The translations under genes and the position numbers were made by a program. A DNA stretch of 10,303 nucleotides from Thermoleophilia bacterium (GTDB lineage Bacteria; Actinomycetota; Thermoleophilia; Miltoncostaeales; Miltoncostaeaceae), in contig JAEMRL010000052.1 of the NCBI GenBank assembly GCA_016463385.1, forward strand, positions 1-10,303, in the 5' to 3' direction. This document shows, one piece after another, positions 1 to 6,611 of this stretch (position 1 is the stretch's first letter; every line of letters begins with the position of its first letter). The notes under the pieces are model-generated. The model worked only from the letters and a program-made list of their open reading frames with translations, did no database searches and was not told the DNA's origin.

Positions 1-1
1 G

Positions 2-532
2 GACTACCAGGAGACCGGCGCGGTCTGCGGCCACCCCCTCCCCCCGGGCCTGCGCCAGGCCGACCGGCTGCCGCAGCCGATCTTCACGCCGGCCACCAAG
101 GCCACCGAGGGCCACGACATGAACATCAGCCGCGATCACGCGGCGGAGATCGTGGGCGCCGACGTGCTCGCCGAGGCCGAGCGGATCACCCTCGCCCTCT
201 ACGCGCGCGCCTCCCAGCGCTGCGCGGCGGCCGGGATGATCCTCGCCGACACCAAGTTCGAGCTCGGCTTCGACGCCGACGGCCGGCTGACCCTGGGCGA
301 CGAGGCGGTGACGCCCGACTCGTCGCGCCTCTGGCCCGCCGACCGCTGGGCGCCCGGTCAGAGCCCGCCGTCGTTCGACAAGCAGTACCTGCGCGACTGG
401 CTCGACGCGATCGGGTGGGACCACTCCTCCCCACCGCCCGAGCTGCCCGACGACGTCGTGGAGGGCACGCGGTCCCGGTACATCGAGGCGCTCGAGCGCC
501 TCACCTCGTCGGCAACGGAGGTGGGTGGGTGA
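2..532 (+). CDS. purC: Phosphoribosylaminoimidazole-succinocarboxamide synthase (SAICAR synthetase), 5' partial
   Basis: PurC joins CAIR and L-aspartate using ATP to give SAICAR, a cytosolic step of purine synthesis. The reading frame is open from base 2, so the gene begins upstream; 176 residues remain. The family is usually near 300 residues, so roughly the first 120 are missing. Visible landmarks are 'FTPATKATEGHD' (28-39 of the fragment), the SAICAR synthetase signature 'ILADTKFELG' (80-89), and 'TPDSSRLWP' (104-112), which binds substrate in the family. The ATG at 119 is an internal methionine in 'GHDMNIS', not a start. The stop TGA (530-532) overlaps the GTG start of purS. The 'TPDSSR' and 'SFDKQYLRDWL' segments are typical of the long bacterial/yeast-type PurC. 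No defect is visible in the part present. Confidence 0.97.
   Translation, partial: DYQETGAVCGHPLPPGLRQADRLPQPIFTPATKATEGHDMNISRDHAAEIVGADVLAEAERITLALYARASQRCAAAGMILADTKFELGFDADGRLTLGDEAVTPDSSRLWPADRWAPGQSPPSFDKQYLRDWLDAIGWDHSSPPPELPDDVVEGTRSRYIEALERLTSSATEVGG
517..522 (+). promoter_or_regulatory. Shine-Dalgarno of purS
   Basis: GGAGGT lies 6 bases before the GTG at 529, inside the last codons of purC. It decides the start of purS. An ATG at 415 in the same frame would add 38 Arg/Ala-rich residues unlike any PurS, whereas starting at 529 gives a normal-length protein. Confidence 0.75.
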
Positions 533-765
533 CGCAGGTGATCGTGACGGTGATGCCCAAGCAGGGCGTGCTGGATCCGCAGGGCCAGGCGGTGGCCGGC
601 GCCCTCGGGCAGCTCGGCTTCGAGGGCGTGGGCGAGGTGCGGATCGGCAAGCGGATCGAGCTGGCGATCGCCGGCGACGACCCGGCGGGCCAGGCGCGGG
701 CGATGTGCGAGCAGCTCCTCGCCAACGCCCTGATCGAGGACTACTCCATCGAGGTCCCGGGCTGA
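529..765 (+). CDS. purS: Phosphoribosylformylglycinamidine synthase subunit PurS
   Basis: PurS is the small subunit of the three-part FGAM synthase. It bridges PurQ and PurL and helps pass ammonia from glutaminase to synthetase. The 78-residue product (GTG start, 4-base GTGA overlap with purC) has the family length of about 80. It also has the family pattern: an N-terminal strand 'VIVTVMPKQGVLDPQG' (4-19), a helix 'AVAGALGQLG' (21-30), then 'VGEVRIGKRIEL' (34-45) and a C-terminal helix ending 'ANALIEDYSIEV' (65-76). A separate purS fits the small PurL and free PurQ that follow. The stop TGA shares its A with the ATG of purQ, so the three subunits are likely made in coupled fashion and in similar amounts. 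Confidence 0.97.
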   Translation: MTQVIVTVMPKQGVLDPQGQAVAGALGQLGFEGVGEVRIGKRIELAIAGDDPAGQARAMCEQLLANALIEDYSIEVPG

Positions 766-1403
766 TGAGCACGACGGTCGCCGTCCTGCGCTTCCCCGGC
801 ACGCTCGACCACGACAGCGCCGTACGCGCCGTGGAGGGGCTCGGGGCCACGGCCGTCGAGGCATGGCACGCCGACGCCGAGCTGCCCGCGGGCACCGACG
901 CGGTGCTGCTTCCGGGGGGCTTCTCGTACGGCGACCACCTGCGCTGCGGAGCCATCGCCAGCCGGGCACCGGTGATGGCGGCGGTGAAGCGGCACGCGGA
1001 TGCCGGCGGCCGGGTGGTGGGTATCTGCAACGGCTTCCAGGTGCTCTGCGAGGCCGGCCTGCTCCCTGGCGCGCTGCGGCGCAACGCGACCCTGTCGTTC
1101 GTGTGCCGCCAGATGGAGCTCGAGGTGGCCGACGACGACACGCCCTGGACGTCGGGCCTGGAGACGGGCGCGGTGATCTCGATCCCGATCAAGAACAACG
1201 AGGGCGCCTGGTACGGCGACCCGGACGCGGCCCGGGTGGTGCTGCGCTACCGCGACAACCTGCTCGGATCGACCGACGCGGTGGCCGGCGTGGCGAACGC
1301 GGCCGGCAACGTGATGGGGCTGATGCCCCACCCCGAGGAGGCCTGCGACGCGCTGCTCGGATCGACCGACGGGCAGCTGGTGCTGGCCGGGTTGATCGCA
1401 TGA
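765..1403 (+). CDS. purQ: Phosphoribosylformylglycinamidine synthase, glutaminase subunit PurQ
   Basis: PurQ is a class I glutamine amidotransferase that releases ammonia from glutamine for PurL. The 212-residue protein has the nucleophile Cys88 in 'GICNGFQVLCEAGLLPG' and the partners His189 and Glu191 in 'GLMPHPEEA'. The oxyanion/structural motif 'LLPGGFSYGDHLRCGAIA' is at 48-65. The N-terminus reads 'FPGTLDHDSA' (10-19), where Bacillus has an Asn-Cys pair; the Thr-Leu-Asp form is what I recall from mycobacterial PurQ. The loop that is usually 'GEG' reads 'NNEG' (144-147). ATG at 765 gives a one-base overlap with the purS stop; GAGGT at 751-755 is a plausible ribosome site. The stop overlaps the purL start by four bases (ATGA). 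A 19-base sequence occurs twice near the 3' end. Confidence 0.97.
   Translation: MSTTVAVLRFPGTLDHDSAVRAVEGLGATAVEAWHADAELPAGTDAVLLPGGFSYGDHLRCGAIASRAPVMAAVKRHADAGGRVVGICNGFQVLCEAGLLPGALRRNATLSFVCRQMELEVADDDTPWTSGLETGAVISIPIKNNEGAWYGDPDAARVVLRYRDNLLGSTDAVAGVANAAGNVMGLMPHPEEACDALLGSTDGQLVLAGLIA
1260..1278 (+). repeat. 19-base direct repeat in purQ, copy 1
   Basis: The sequence starting CTGCTCGGATCG is identical here and at 1353-1371. Both copies are in frame and encode Leu-Leu-Gly-Ser-Thr-Asp (residues 166-171). Confidence 0.8.
1353..1371 (+). repeat. 19-base direct repeat in purQ, copy 2
   Basis: Identical to 1260-1278, 93 bases (31 codons) downstream. It encodes the same six residues (197-202) just after the catalytic 'MPHPEE' motif. 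Confidence 0.8.
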
Positions 1404-3568
1404 GCGACGTCCCCCTGCACCGCCAGCTCGGCCTCACCGACGACGAGGCCGCGCTCATCCCCGAGCTGCTCGGGCGGGAGCCCACCGACCCCGAGCTGGT
1501 CATGTTCAGCCTGATGTGGAGCGAGCACTGCTCCTACAAGCACTCCAAGCCCCTGCTGCGGGGCTTCCCGACCACCGGCGCGCGCGTGCTGCAGGGCCCC
1601 GGTGAGAACGCCGGCGTGGTGGACGTGGGCGACGGGATCGCGGTGGCGCTCAAGATCGAGAGCCACAACCACCCCTCGGCGGTCGAGCCCTTCGAGGGCG
1701 CCGCCACCGGCGTCGGCGGCATCGTGCGCGACATCATCGCCATGGGCGCGCGGCCGATCGCCCTGCTCGACTCGCTGCGCTTCGGCGAGCTGACCAGCGC
1801 CCGCAGCCGCCACCTGTTCACCCGCTCGGTGGCCGGCATCGGCCACTACGGCAACTGCATCGGCGTCCCGACGGTGGGCGGCGAGGTCTCGTTCGACGAC
1901 CGCTACGAGGAGTCGTGCCTGGTCAACGCCATGTGCGTCGGCGTCCTCGGTCCCGGCGGCATCCTGCGCGCCGCCGCCCAGGGCCCCGGCAACGCCCTCG
2001 TCCTGTTCGGGAACAAGACGGGCCGCGACGGGATCGGCGGGGCCAGCGTGCTGGCCTCGGCCGAGCTGGACGAGGCCGAGGACAAGCGGCCGTCGGTGCA
2101 GGTGAGCGACCCCTTCACCGAGCGCAAGCTGATGGACTGCTGCCGCGAGCTGGCCGAGTCGGGCACCCTGGTGGCGCTTCAGGACCTGGGCGCCGCCGGG
2201 CTGACGAGCGCCGCCAGCGAGATGGCGGCCAAGGGCGGCGTCGGGCTCGACATCGACCTCGACCTGGTGCCGCTGCGCGAGACCCTGGCGCCCGCCGAGA
2301 TCCTGGTCTCCGAGAGCCAGGAGCGCATGCTCGCCGTGGTGCTGCCCGAGAAGCTCGAGGAGATGATCGCGGTCTGCCGGCGCTGGGACCTCGACGCCAC
2401 CGCGATCGGGTCGGTGACCGAGGGGGAGAACCTGGTCGCCCGTTCCGGCGGCGCCGTGGTGGTCGACCTGCCCGCGCGGCTGCTGGCCGACGACGCGCCG
2501 GTCTACGAGGTGCCGCGCGTGCCCGCGCCCGCGGGGATCCCGCTCGACCTGGCGACGATCCCCGAGCCCGCCGACCTGGCCGCCGCGTGGGCCGATCTGC
2601 TCGCCCGGCCCAACATCGCCAGCAAGCGCTGGATCTACGAGCGCTACGACCACCTGGTCGGCGCCAACACGATCCGCCGCCCCGGCGGCGACGCCGCCGT
2701 GGTGCGCCTGCCCGGATCCGACCGGGCGATCGCGCTGACCACCGATTGCGCCGAGCGCCACTGCGAGATCGACCCGCGCGGGGGCGGCCGCGCCTCGGTG
2801 CTCGAGGCCGCGCGCAACCTCGCCTGCGTCGGCGCCCGGCCCGTGGCCGCCACCGACTGCCTCAACTTCCCGAACCCGGAGAAGGGCTCCACCGGCTGGC
2901 GGCTCGCCGAGTCGATCGCCGGCATGGCCGAGGCACTGACAGCCCTTGACGTGCCGGTCGTGTCGGGCAACGTGTCGCTCTACAATGAGAGCGCGACGCG
3001 CTCGATCCTCCCGACGCCGGTGGTGGGAATGATGGGCTTGCTCGAGCGGGCCGACAGCAGTGTCGGTCACGCCTTCGCCGACGCGGGGGACGTCGTCCTG
3101 CTGGTGGGCGATGATGGCGTCCTCGACGCCAGCGAGTACGCGGCGTCGCCCGGAGGAGCCCTGCCCGACGTCGATGTCAGCCGTGAGGTCGCCGCGATCG
3201 AACTGGTCCTGAGAGCCGCCGAGGAGGGCCTGCTGCGCAGCGCCCACGACGTCTCCGGGGGCGGGCTCGCCGTCGCTCTGGCCGAGAGCGCGATGGCCGG
3301 TGGCGTGGGCGTCACGGCCGAGGTCGAACCAGGCCGCCGCGACGACGAGGTCATGTTCGGCGAGGGCGGTGGGCGGATGCTGGTCACGCTGGCCGCCGGC
3401 GACGTCGCGCGCTTCGAGGGCCTGGCCGGTCCGGCCGTGCGGGTCCGGTGGCTCGGCGAGGTCGGCGGCGACGCGGTCGTGCTGAGGATCGGCGACAACG
3501 AGGTCGCGCTGCCGGTCGAGCGGGCGCGCGAGGCGTACGAGCGCGGTCTGCCCGAGGCCCTCGCATGA
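1400..3568 (+). CDS. purL: Phosphoribosylformylglycinamidine synthase, synthetase subunit (small PurL)
   Basis: PurL uses ATP and PurQ-derived ammonia to turn FGAR into FGAM. At 722 residues it is the small type that needs PurS and PurQ, close to the roughly 740 of Bacillus. Two tandem AIRS-like halves are visible. The first has 'MWSEHCSYKHS' (39-49) with the catalytic-type His43, 'ESHNHPS' (87-93), 'GAATGVGG' (100-107), 'GNCIGVPTVGGEVSF' (151-165), 'DLGAAGLTSAASEM' (262-275) and 'SESQERM' (304-310). The second has 'TTDCAERHCEIDP' (447-459), 'DCLNFPNPEK' (486-495), 'GNVSLYNES' (523-531) and 'AHDVSGGG' (615-622). The ATG at 1400 overlaps the purQ stop (ATGA); no good Shine-Dalgarno precedes it, so reinitiation is likely. 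Codon usage changes abruptly over residues 512-657, described in the findings. Confidence 0.98.
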   Translation: MSDVPLHRQLGLTDDEAALIPELLGREPTDPELVMFSLMWSEHCSYKHSKPLLRGFPTTGARVLQGPGENAGVVDVGDGIAVALKIESHNHPSAVEPFEGAATGVGGIVRDIIAMGARPIALLDSLRFGELTSARSRHLFTRSVAGIGHYGNCIGVPTVGGEVSFDDRYEESCLVNAMCVGVLGPGGILRAAAQGPGNALVLFGNKTGRDGIGGASVLASAELDEAEDKRPSVQVSDPFTERKLMDCCRELAESGTLVALQDLGAAGLTSAASEMAAKGGVGLDIDLDLVPLRETLAPAEILVSESQERMLAVVLPEKLEEMIAVCRRWDLDATAIGSVTEGENLVARSGGAVVVDLPARLLADDAPVYEVPRVPAPAGIPLDLATIPEPADLAAAWADLLARPNIASKRWIYERYDHLVGANTIRRPGGDAAVVRLPGSDRAIALTTDCAERHCEIDPRGGGRASVLEAARNLACVGARPVAATDCLNFPNPEKGSTGWRLAESIAGMAEALTALDVPVVSGNVSLYNESATRSILPTPVVGMMGLLERADSSVGHAFADAGDVVLLVGDDGVLDASEYAASPGGALPDVDVSREVAAIELVLRAAEEGLLRSAHDVSGGGLAVALAESAMAGGVGVTAEVEPGRRDDEVMFGEGGGRMLVTLAAGDVARFEGLAGPAVRVRWLGEVGGDAVVLRIGDNEVALPVERAREAYERGLPEALA
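2981..2986 (+). promoter_or_regulatory. Possible internal -10 box within purL
   Basis: TACAAT matches the sigma-70 -10 consensus at five of six bases and is conspicuous in this GC-rich DNA. It arises because Asn529 in 'LYNES' uses AAT instead of the locally favoured AAC. No good -35 lies 16-18 bases upstream (the sequence there is TCGTGT), and the TTGACG at 2946-2951 is 29 bases away. Low confidence. Confidence 0.12.
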
Positions 3569-5013
3569 GCGAGGCCCCCCGGGCGATCGACCTCGACGAC
3601 GACCGCCCCAAGGAGGAGTGCGGCGTCTTCGGCGTCGTCGCACCCGGCCGCGAGGTCTCGCGGCTGTCGTTCTACGCCCTCCACGCCCTGCAGCACCGCG
3701 GCCAGGAGAGCGCGGGCATCGCGGTCAGCGACGAGGGCCAGGTCACCGTCCAGCGCGACCTCGGCCTGGTGTCGGCCGTCTTCGACGAGTCGTCGCTGCG
3801 CGGGCTGACCGGTGGCGCCGCGATCGGCCACGTGCGCTACTCCACGACCGGCGCCAACAAGTGGGACAACGCGCAGCCGGTCACCCACACGCGCGGCGGG
3901 GGCATCGTCGCCCTCGGCCACAACGGCAACCTCACCAACACGGGCGCCCTGCGGACCGAGATGGAGACCGCCGGCGTCGACCTGCGCGCCAGCACCGACT
4001 CGGAGATCATCGCGGCGATGCTCGCCATCGAGGAGGGCAGCCTGCTGGCGGCCGCCTGCTCGGTGATGCCGCGCCTGATCGGCGCCTACTCGGTGGTGGC
4101 GATGTCGGGCACCGAGCTGGTGGCCTTCCGCGACCCGCACGGCGTGAGGCCCCTCGTGGTCGGAAAGCTCGACGACGACGGCTGGTGCGTCGCCTCGGAG
4201 ACCTGCGCGCTCGACCAGATCGGCGCCGATTTCATCCGCGACGTGCTGCCGGGCGAGGCCGTCCGCCTCACCGCCGACGGCGTCGAGAGCCGCCAGGCGA
4301 TGCCCTCCAAGGGCGGCCGCCTCTGCGTGTTCGAGCACATCTACTTCGCCCGGCCCGACAGCCAGATGGACGGCGAGACGGTGTGGCGCTCCCGCGAGGC
4401 GATGGGTCGCGAGCTGGCCCGCCAGAGCCCGGCCGAGGCCGACCTCGTCGTGGGGCTGCCCGACAGCGGCACCCCGGCCGCGATCGGCTACTCGCACCAG
4501 TCGGGCATCCCCTACGCCGAGGCGGTCGTGCGCAACCGCTACGTCGGGCGCAGCTTCATCCAGCCCGATCAGACGCTGCGCCAGCACGGCATCCGGCTGA
4601 AGTTCAACCCGCTGCCGGCCGTGATCGAGGGCAAGCGGCTCGTGGTGGTCGACGACTCGATCGTGCGCGGCAACACCACCCAGCAGATCGTGGCGATGCT
4701 GCTGGACGCGGGCGCCGTCGAGGTGCACATGCGCATCTCGAGCCCGCCCATCCTCTGGCCCTGCTTCTACGGCATCGACATGGCCGACCGCTCGGAGCTG
4801 GTGGCCGCCGGCCGCACGGTGGACGAGATCGCCGAGCTGACCGGCGCCGACTCGCTCGCCTACCTCTCGCTCGACGCCCTTCAGCGCGCCCTCGGCCGCC
4901 CGGCGGCGCAGTTCTGCCGCGCCTGCTTCACCGGCGAGTACCCCATCCCGATCCCGGATTCGTCGCTCAAGATGAGGTTCGAGCCCGCCGCTCCGGCACC
5001 CGCCCCCGTCTGA
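3565..5013 (+). CDS. purF: Amidophosphoribosyltransferase (glutamine PRPP amidotransferase)
   Basis: PurF makes 5-phosphoribosylamine from PRPP and glutamine, the committed and feedback-inhibited step. The 482-residue protein starts at ATG 3565, overlapping the purL stop (ATGA). The glutaminase nucleophile is Cys19 in 'KEECGVFGV', so an 18-residue propeptide must be removed, as in Bacillus PurF. N-terminal Ntn-hydrolase motifs are 'LQHRGQESAGIA' (42-53), 'GHVRYSTTG' (88-96) and 'GHNGNLTN' (118-125). The phosphoribosyltransferase half carries the PRPP loop 'VVVDDSIVRGNTT' (360-372). Four cysteines at the Bacillus iron-sulfur positions are present: Cys254, Cys400, and Cys451/Cys454 in 'FCRACFTGEYP'. 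This indicates the [4Fe-4S] class, unlike the cluster-free E. coli enzyme. The tail is Pro/Ala-rich and ends 4 bases before purM. Confidence 0.98.
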   Translation: MSEAPRAIDLDDDRPKEECGVFGVVAPGREVSRLSFYALHALQHRGQESAGIAVSDEGQVTVQRDLGLVSAVFDESSLRGLTGGAAIGHVRYSTTGANKWDNAQPVTHTRGGGIVALGHNGNLTNTGALRTEMETAGVDLRASTDSEIIAAMLAIEEGSLLAAACSVMPRLIGAYSVVAMSGTELVAFRDPHGVRPLVVGKLDDDGWCVASETCALDQIGADFIRDVLPGEAVRLTADGVESRQAMPSKGGRLCVFEHIYFARPDSQMDGETVWRSREAMGRELARQSPAEADLVVGLPDSGTPAAIGYSHQSGIPYAEAVVRNRYVGRSFIQPDQTLRQHGIRLKFNPLPAVIEGKRLVVVDDSIVRGNTTQQIVAMLLDAGAVEVHMRISSPPILWPCFYGIDMADRSELVAAGRTVDEIAELTGADSLAYLSLDALQRALGRPAAQFCRACFTGEYPIPIPDSSLKMRFEPAAPAPAPV

Positions 5014-5017
5014 GCCG

Positions 5018-5986
5018 ATGACCGACGGCTCGCTCTCCTACCGCGACGCCGGCGTCGACCTCGAGGCCGCGCGGACGCACACCGCCACGATCTCCTCGAT
5101 GATCGCCGGCGGCCAGACCGGGTTCGCCGCCGCCCACGCGATCCCGCCGGGGATGCGCGAGCCGATGCTCGTGACCTGCACCGACGGGGTCGGCACCAAG
5201 CTGCTGCTGGCCCAGGGCCTCGGCCGCATCGAGGGGCTCGGCCAGGACCTGGTGGCGATGTGCGTCAACGACCTCGCCTGCACGGGCGCCACGCCGATGG
5301 TGTTCCTCGACTATCTGGCGGTCGGTCGGCTCGATCCCGCCGAGGCCGCCACGCTGGTGCGCTCGATCGCCGACGCCTGCGCCGCGGTCGGCTGCGCGCT
5401 GGCCGGCGGGGAGACCGCGGAGATGCCCGGCCTCTACGCGCCCGGCCACTTCGACCTGGCCGGCTTCGCCTGCGGCGTGGTGGAGCGCAGCGAGATGCTG
5501 GGCGCCCACCGGGTCACCGAGGGCGACGCGATCGTCGGCATCCCCTCCTCGGGGGTCCACTCCAACGGCTACTCGCTGGTGCGGGCGCTGGTCGATGCGG
5601 GCGCGCTCGCGCCCGACCCCGACCTGCTGCTGGCGCCGACGCGACTCTACGTGCGCGATATGCAGGCCCTGGCCGCGGCGGGCGTGGCGGTGCACTCCGC
5701 CGCCCACATCACCGGCGGCGGCCTGCCCGAGAACCTGCCGCGCGCCCTTCCCGAGGGGATGCGGGCGGTGCTGACGCCGGGCTCCTGGGAGCCGGGGCCG
5801 GCGATCGCGGCCATCCTCGCCACGGGGCGCGTGTCGGATGAGGACGCCTGGAGCACCTTCAACATGGGCCTCGGGATGTGCGTCGTCGTCGCCCCCGGCG
5901 ACGTCGAGGCGGCGCTCGCGACCGTCGGCGACGCGCGCCTGGTGGGACGCGTCGAGGCGGGCCCGGCCGGGGTGGTGCATGGCTGA
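5018..5986 (+). CDS. purM: Phosphoribosylformylglycinamidine cyclo-ligase (AIR synthetase)
   Basis: PurM closes the imidazole ring, converting FGAM and ATP to AIR. It has 322 residues, slightly shorter than the usual 340-350, with the whole fold visible: 'SYRDAGVDLEAA' (7-18), the ATP-binding 'TDGVGTKLLLA' (55-65), 'VNDLACTGATPMVFLDYLA' (83-101), 'LAGGETAEMPGLY' (128-140), 'GIPSSGVHSNGYSL' (174-187), 'HITGGGLPENLPRALP' (230-245) and 'FNMGLGMCVVV' (281-291). The ATG at 5018 lies four bases after the purF stop with no Shine-Dalgarno in the gap, so it probably depends on ribosomes leaving purF. Its last eight bases overlap purN. It is homologous to each half of PurL, but its length and motifs identify it as PurM. 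Confidence 0.98.
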   Translation: MTDGSLSYRDAGVDLEAARTHTATISSMIAGGQTGFAAAHAIPPGMREPMLVTCTDGVGTKLLLAQGLGRIEGLGQDLVAMCVNDLACTGATPMVFLDYLAVGRLDPAEAATLVRSIADACAAVGCALAGGETAEMPGLYAPGHFDLAGFACGVVERSEMLGAHRVTEGDAIVGIPSSGVHSNGYSLVRALVDAGALAPDPDLLLAPTRLYVRDMQALAAAGVAVHSAAHITGGGLPENLPRALPEGMRAVLTPGSWEPGPAIAAILATGRVSDEDAWSTFNMGLGMCVVVAPGDVEAALATVGDARLVGRVEAGPAGVVHG

Positions 5987-6611
5987 TCCGATGCGCGTGG
6001 TGGTGCTGGTGTCGGGCAGCGGCTCCAACCTCCAGAGCCTGATCGACGACGTCCACGCCCCGGGCGACGCCGCGCGGATCGTGCTGGTCGTCAGCTCCCA
6101 CCCCGGCGTGAAGGCGCTCGAGCGCGCCGAGGCCGCGGGCATCCCGACGGCCGTGGTCGGGCTGGACGGCGGCGAGCGGGCCGCCCGCGACCGGCGCCTG
6201 GCCGACGTGGTGGAGGCCGCCGATCCGGGGCTCGTGGTGCTGGCGGGCTGGATGAGCATCCTCACCGGCGACTTTCTCGACCGCTTCCCCGACCGGGTCA
6301 TCAACCTCCACCCGTCGCTGCTGCCGTCGTTCCCGGGGCTGCACGCGATCGAGCAGGCCCTGGCCTGGGGCGTGCGGTACACGGGGGTCACAGTGCACTA
6401 CGCCGAGGAGGTCGTGGACGGCGGTCCGCCCATCCTGCAGGAGCCCGTGGCGGTGATGTACGGTGACGACGCGGAGGCGCTGACGGCCCGGATCCGCGAG
6501 GTTGAGCACCGGCTCGTGCCCGAGGCGGTGCGTCTCTTCGCCGCCGGACGGGTGCGCCGCGATCCGTCGGATCGCCGCAGGGTCCAGATCGTCCCCGGGG
6601 AGGGTGAGTGA
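5979..6611 (+). CDS. purN: Phosphoribosylglycinamide formyltransferase (GAR transformylase)
   Basis: PurN moves a formyl group from 10-formyltetrahydrofolate to GAR, giving FGAR. The 210-residue protein has the phosphate-binding start 'VLVSGSGSNLQSLI' (9-22), 'LAGWMSILTGDFL' (88-100), and the catalytic set Asn109 and His111 in 'INLHPSLLPSFPG' plus Asp147 in 'EEVVDGGPP'. In the family the last motif usually reads 'VDTGP', so a Thr-to-Gly change sits beside the catalytic aspartate. I chose ATG 5979, which overlaps purM by eight bases and has GGGGTGG upstream (5970-5976). ATG 5991, giving a protein starting 'MRVVVLVSGSG', is almost as good and would leave no overlap. The C-terminus is Arg-rich. 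The stop overlaps the purH start (GTGA). Confidence 0.96.
   Translation: MADPMRVVVLVSGSGSNLQSLIDDVHAPGDAARIVLVVSSHPGVKALERAEAAGIPTAVVGLDGGERAARDRRLADVVEAADPGLVVLAGWMSILTGDFLDRFPDRVINLHPSLLPSFPGLHAIEQALAWGVRYTGVTVHYAEEVVDGGPPILQEPVAVMYGDDAEALTARIREVEHRLVPEAVRLFAAGRVRRDPSDRRRVQIVPGEGE
6599..6603 (+). promoter_or_regulatory. Shine-Dalgarno of purH
   Basis: GGAGG within GGGGAGGG lies four bases before the GTG at 6608, inside the last purN codons. It supports GTG 6608 as the start, which places the conserved 'ALVSVSDKTG' at the N-terminus. Confidence 0.6.

Noticed and set aside
119..532. A separate 137-residue gene starting at ATG 119
   Set aside because: The frame is open to base 2 and the upstream residues are conserved PurC sequence ('FTPATKATEGHD'), so this ATG is internal.
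525..764. An N-terminal extension of PurQ from the ATG at 525
   Set aside because: It would overlap purS almost completely and gives Arg/Gly/Ala-rich sequence; homology begins at the ATG at 765.
863..1399. An N-terminal extension of PurL of 179 residues
   Set aside because: The extension is the out-of-frame shadow of purQ. The true N-terminus, which resembles Bacillus PurL, begins at 1400.
1915..2949. A plus-strand open frame of 344 codons inside purL
   Set aside because: Arg-rich alternative frame of purL with no recognisable features.
2946..2951. TTGACG as a -35 partner of TACAAT at 2981
   Set aside because: The spacer would be 29 bases, far from the 16-18 of a sigma-70 promoter.
1247..3643. 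A minus-strand open frame of 798 codons opposite purL
   Set aside because: Its product is low-complexity Arg/Gly/Ala/His-rich sequence resembling no family. Long antisense frames are expected where third positions are almost all G or C, and purL itself is unmistakable.
3067..4728. A minus-strand open frame of 553 codons opposite purL/purF
   Set aside because: Same antisense artefact; it crosses a gene junction and has no recognisable motif or ribosome site.
5991..6611. PurN starting at ATG 5991
   Set aside because: Not excluded. I preferred 5979 because of the G-rich site upstream and the overlapping style of the operon; the two differ by only four residues.
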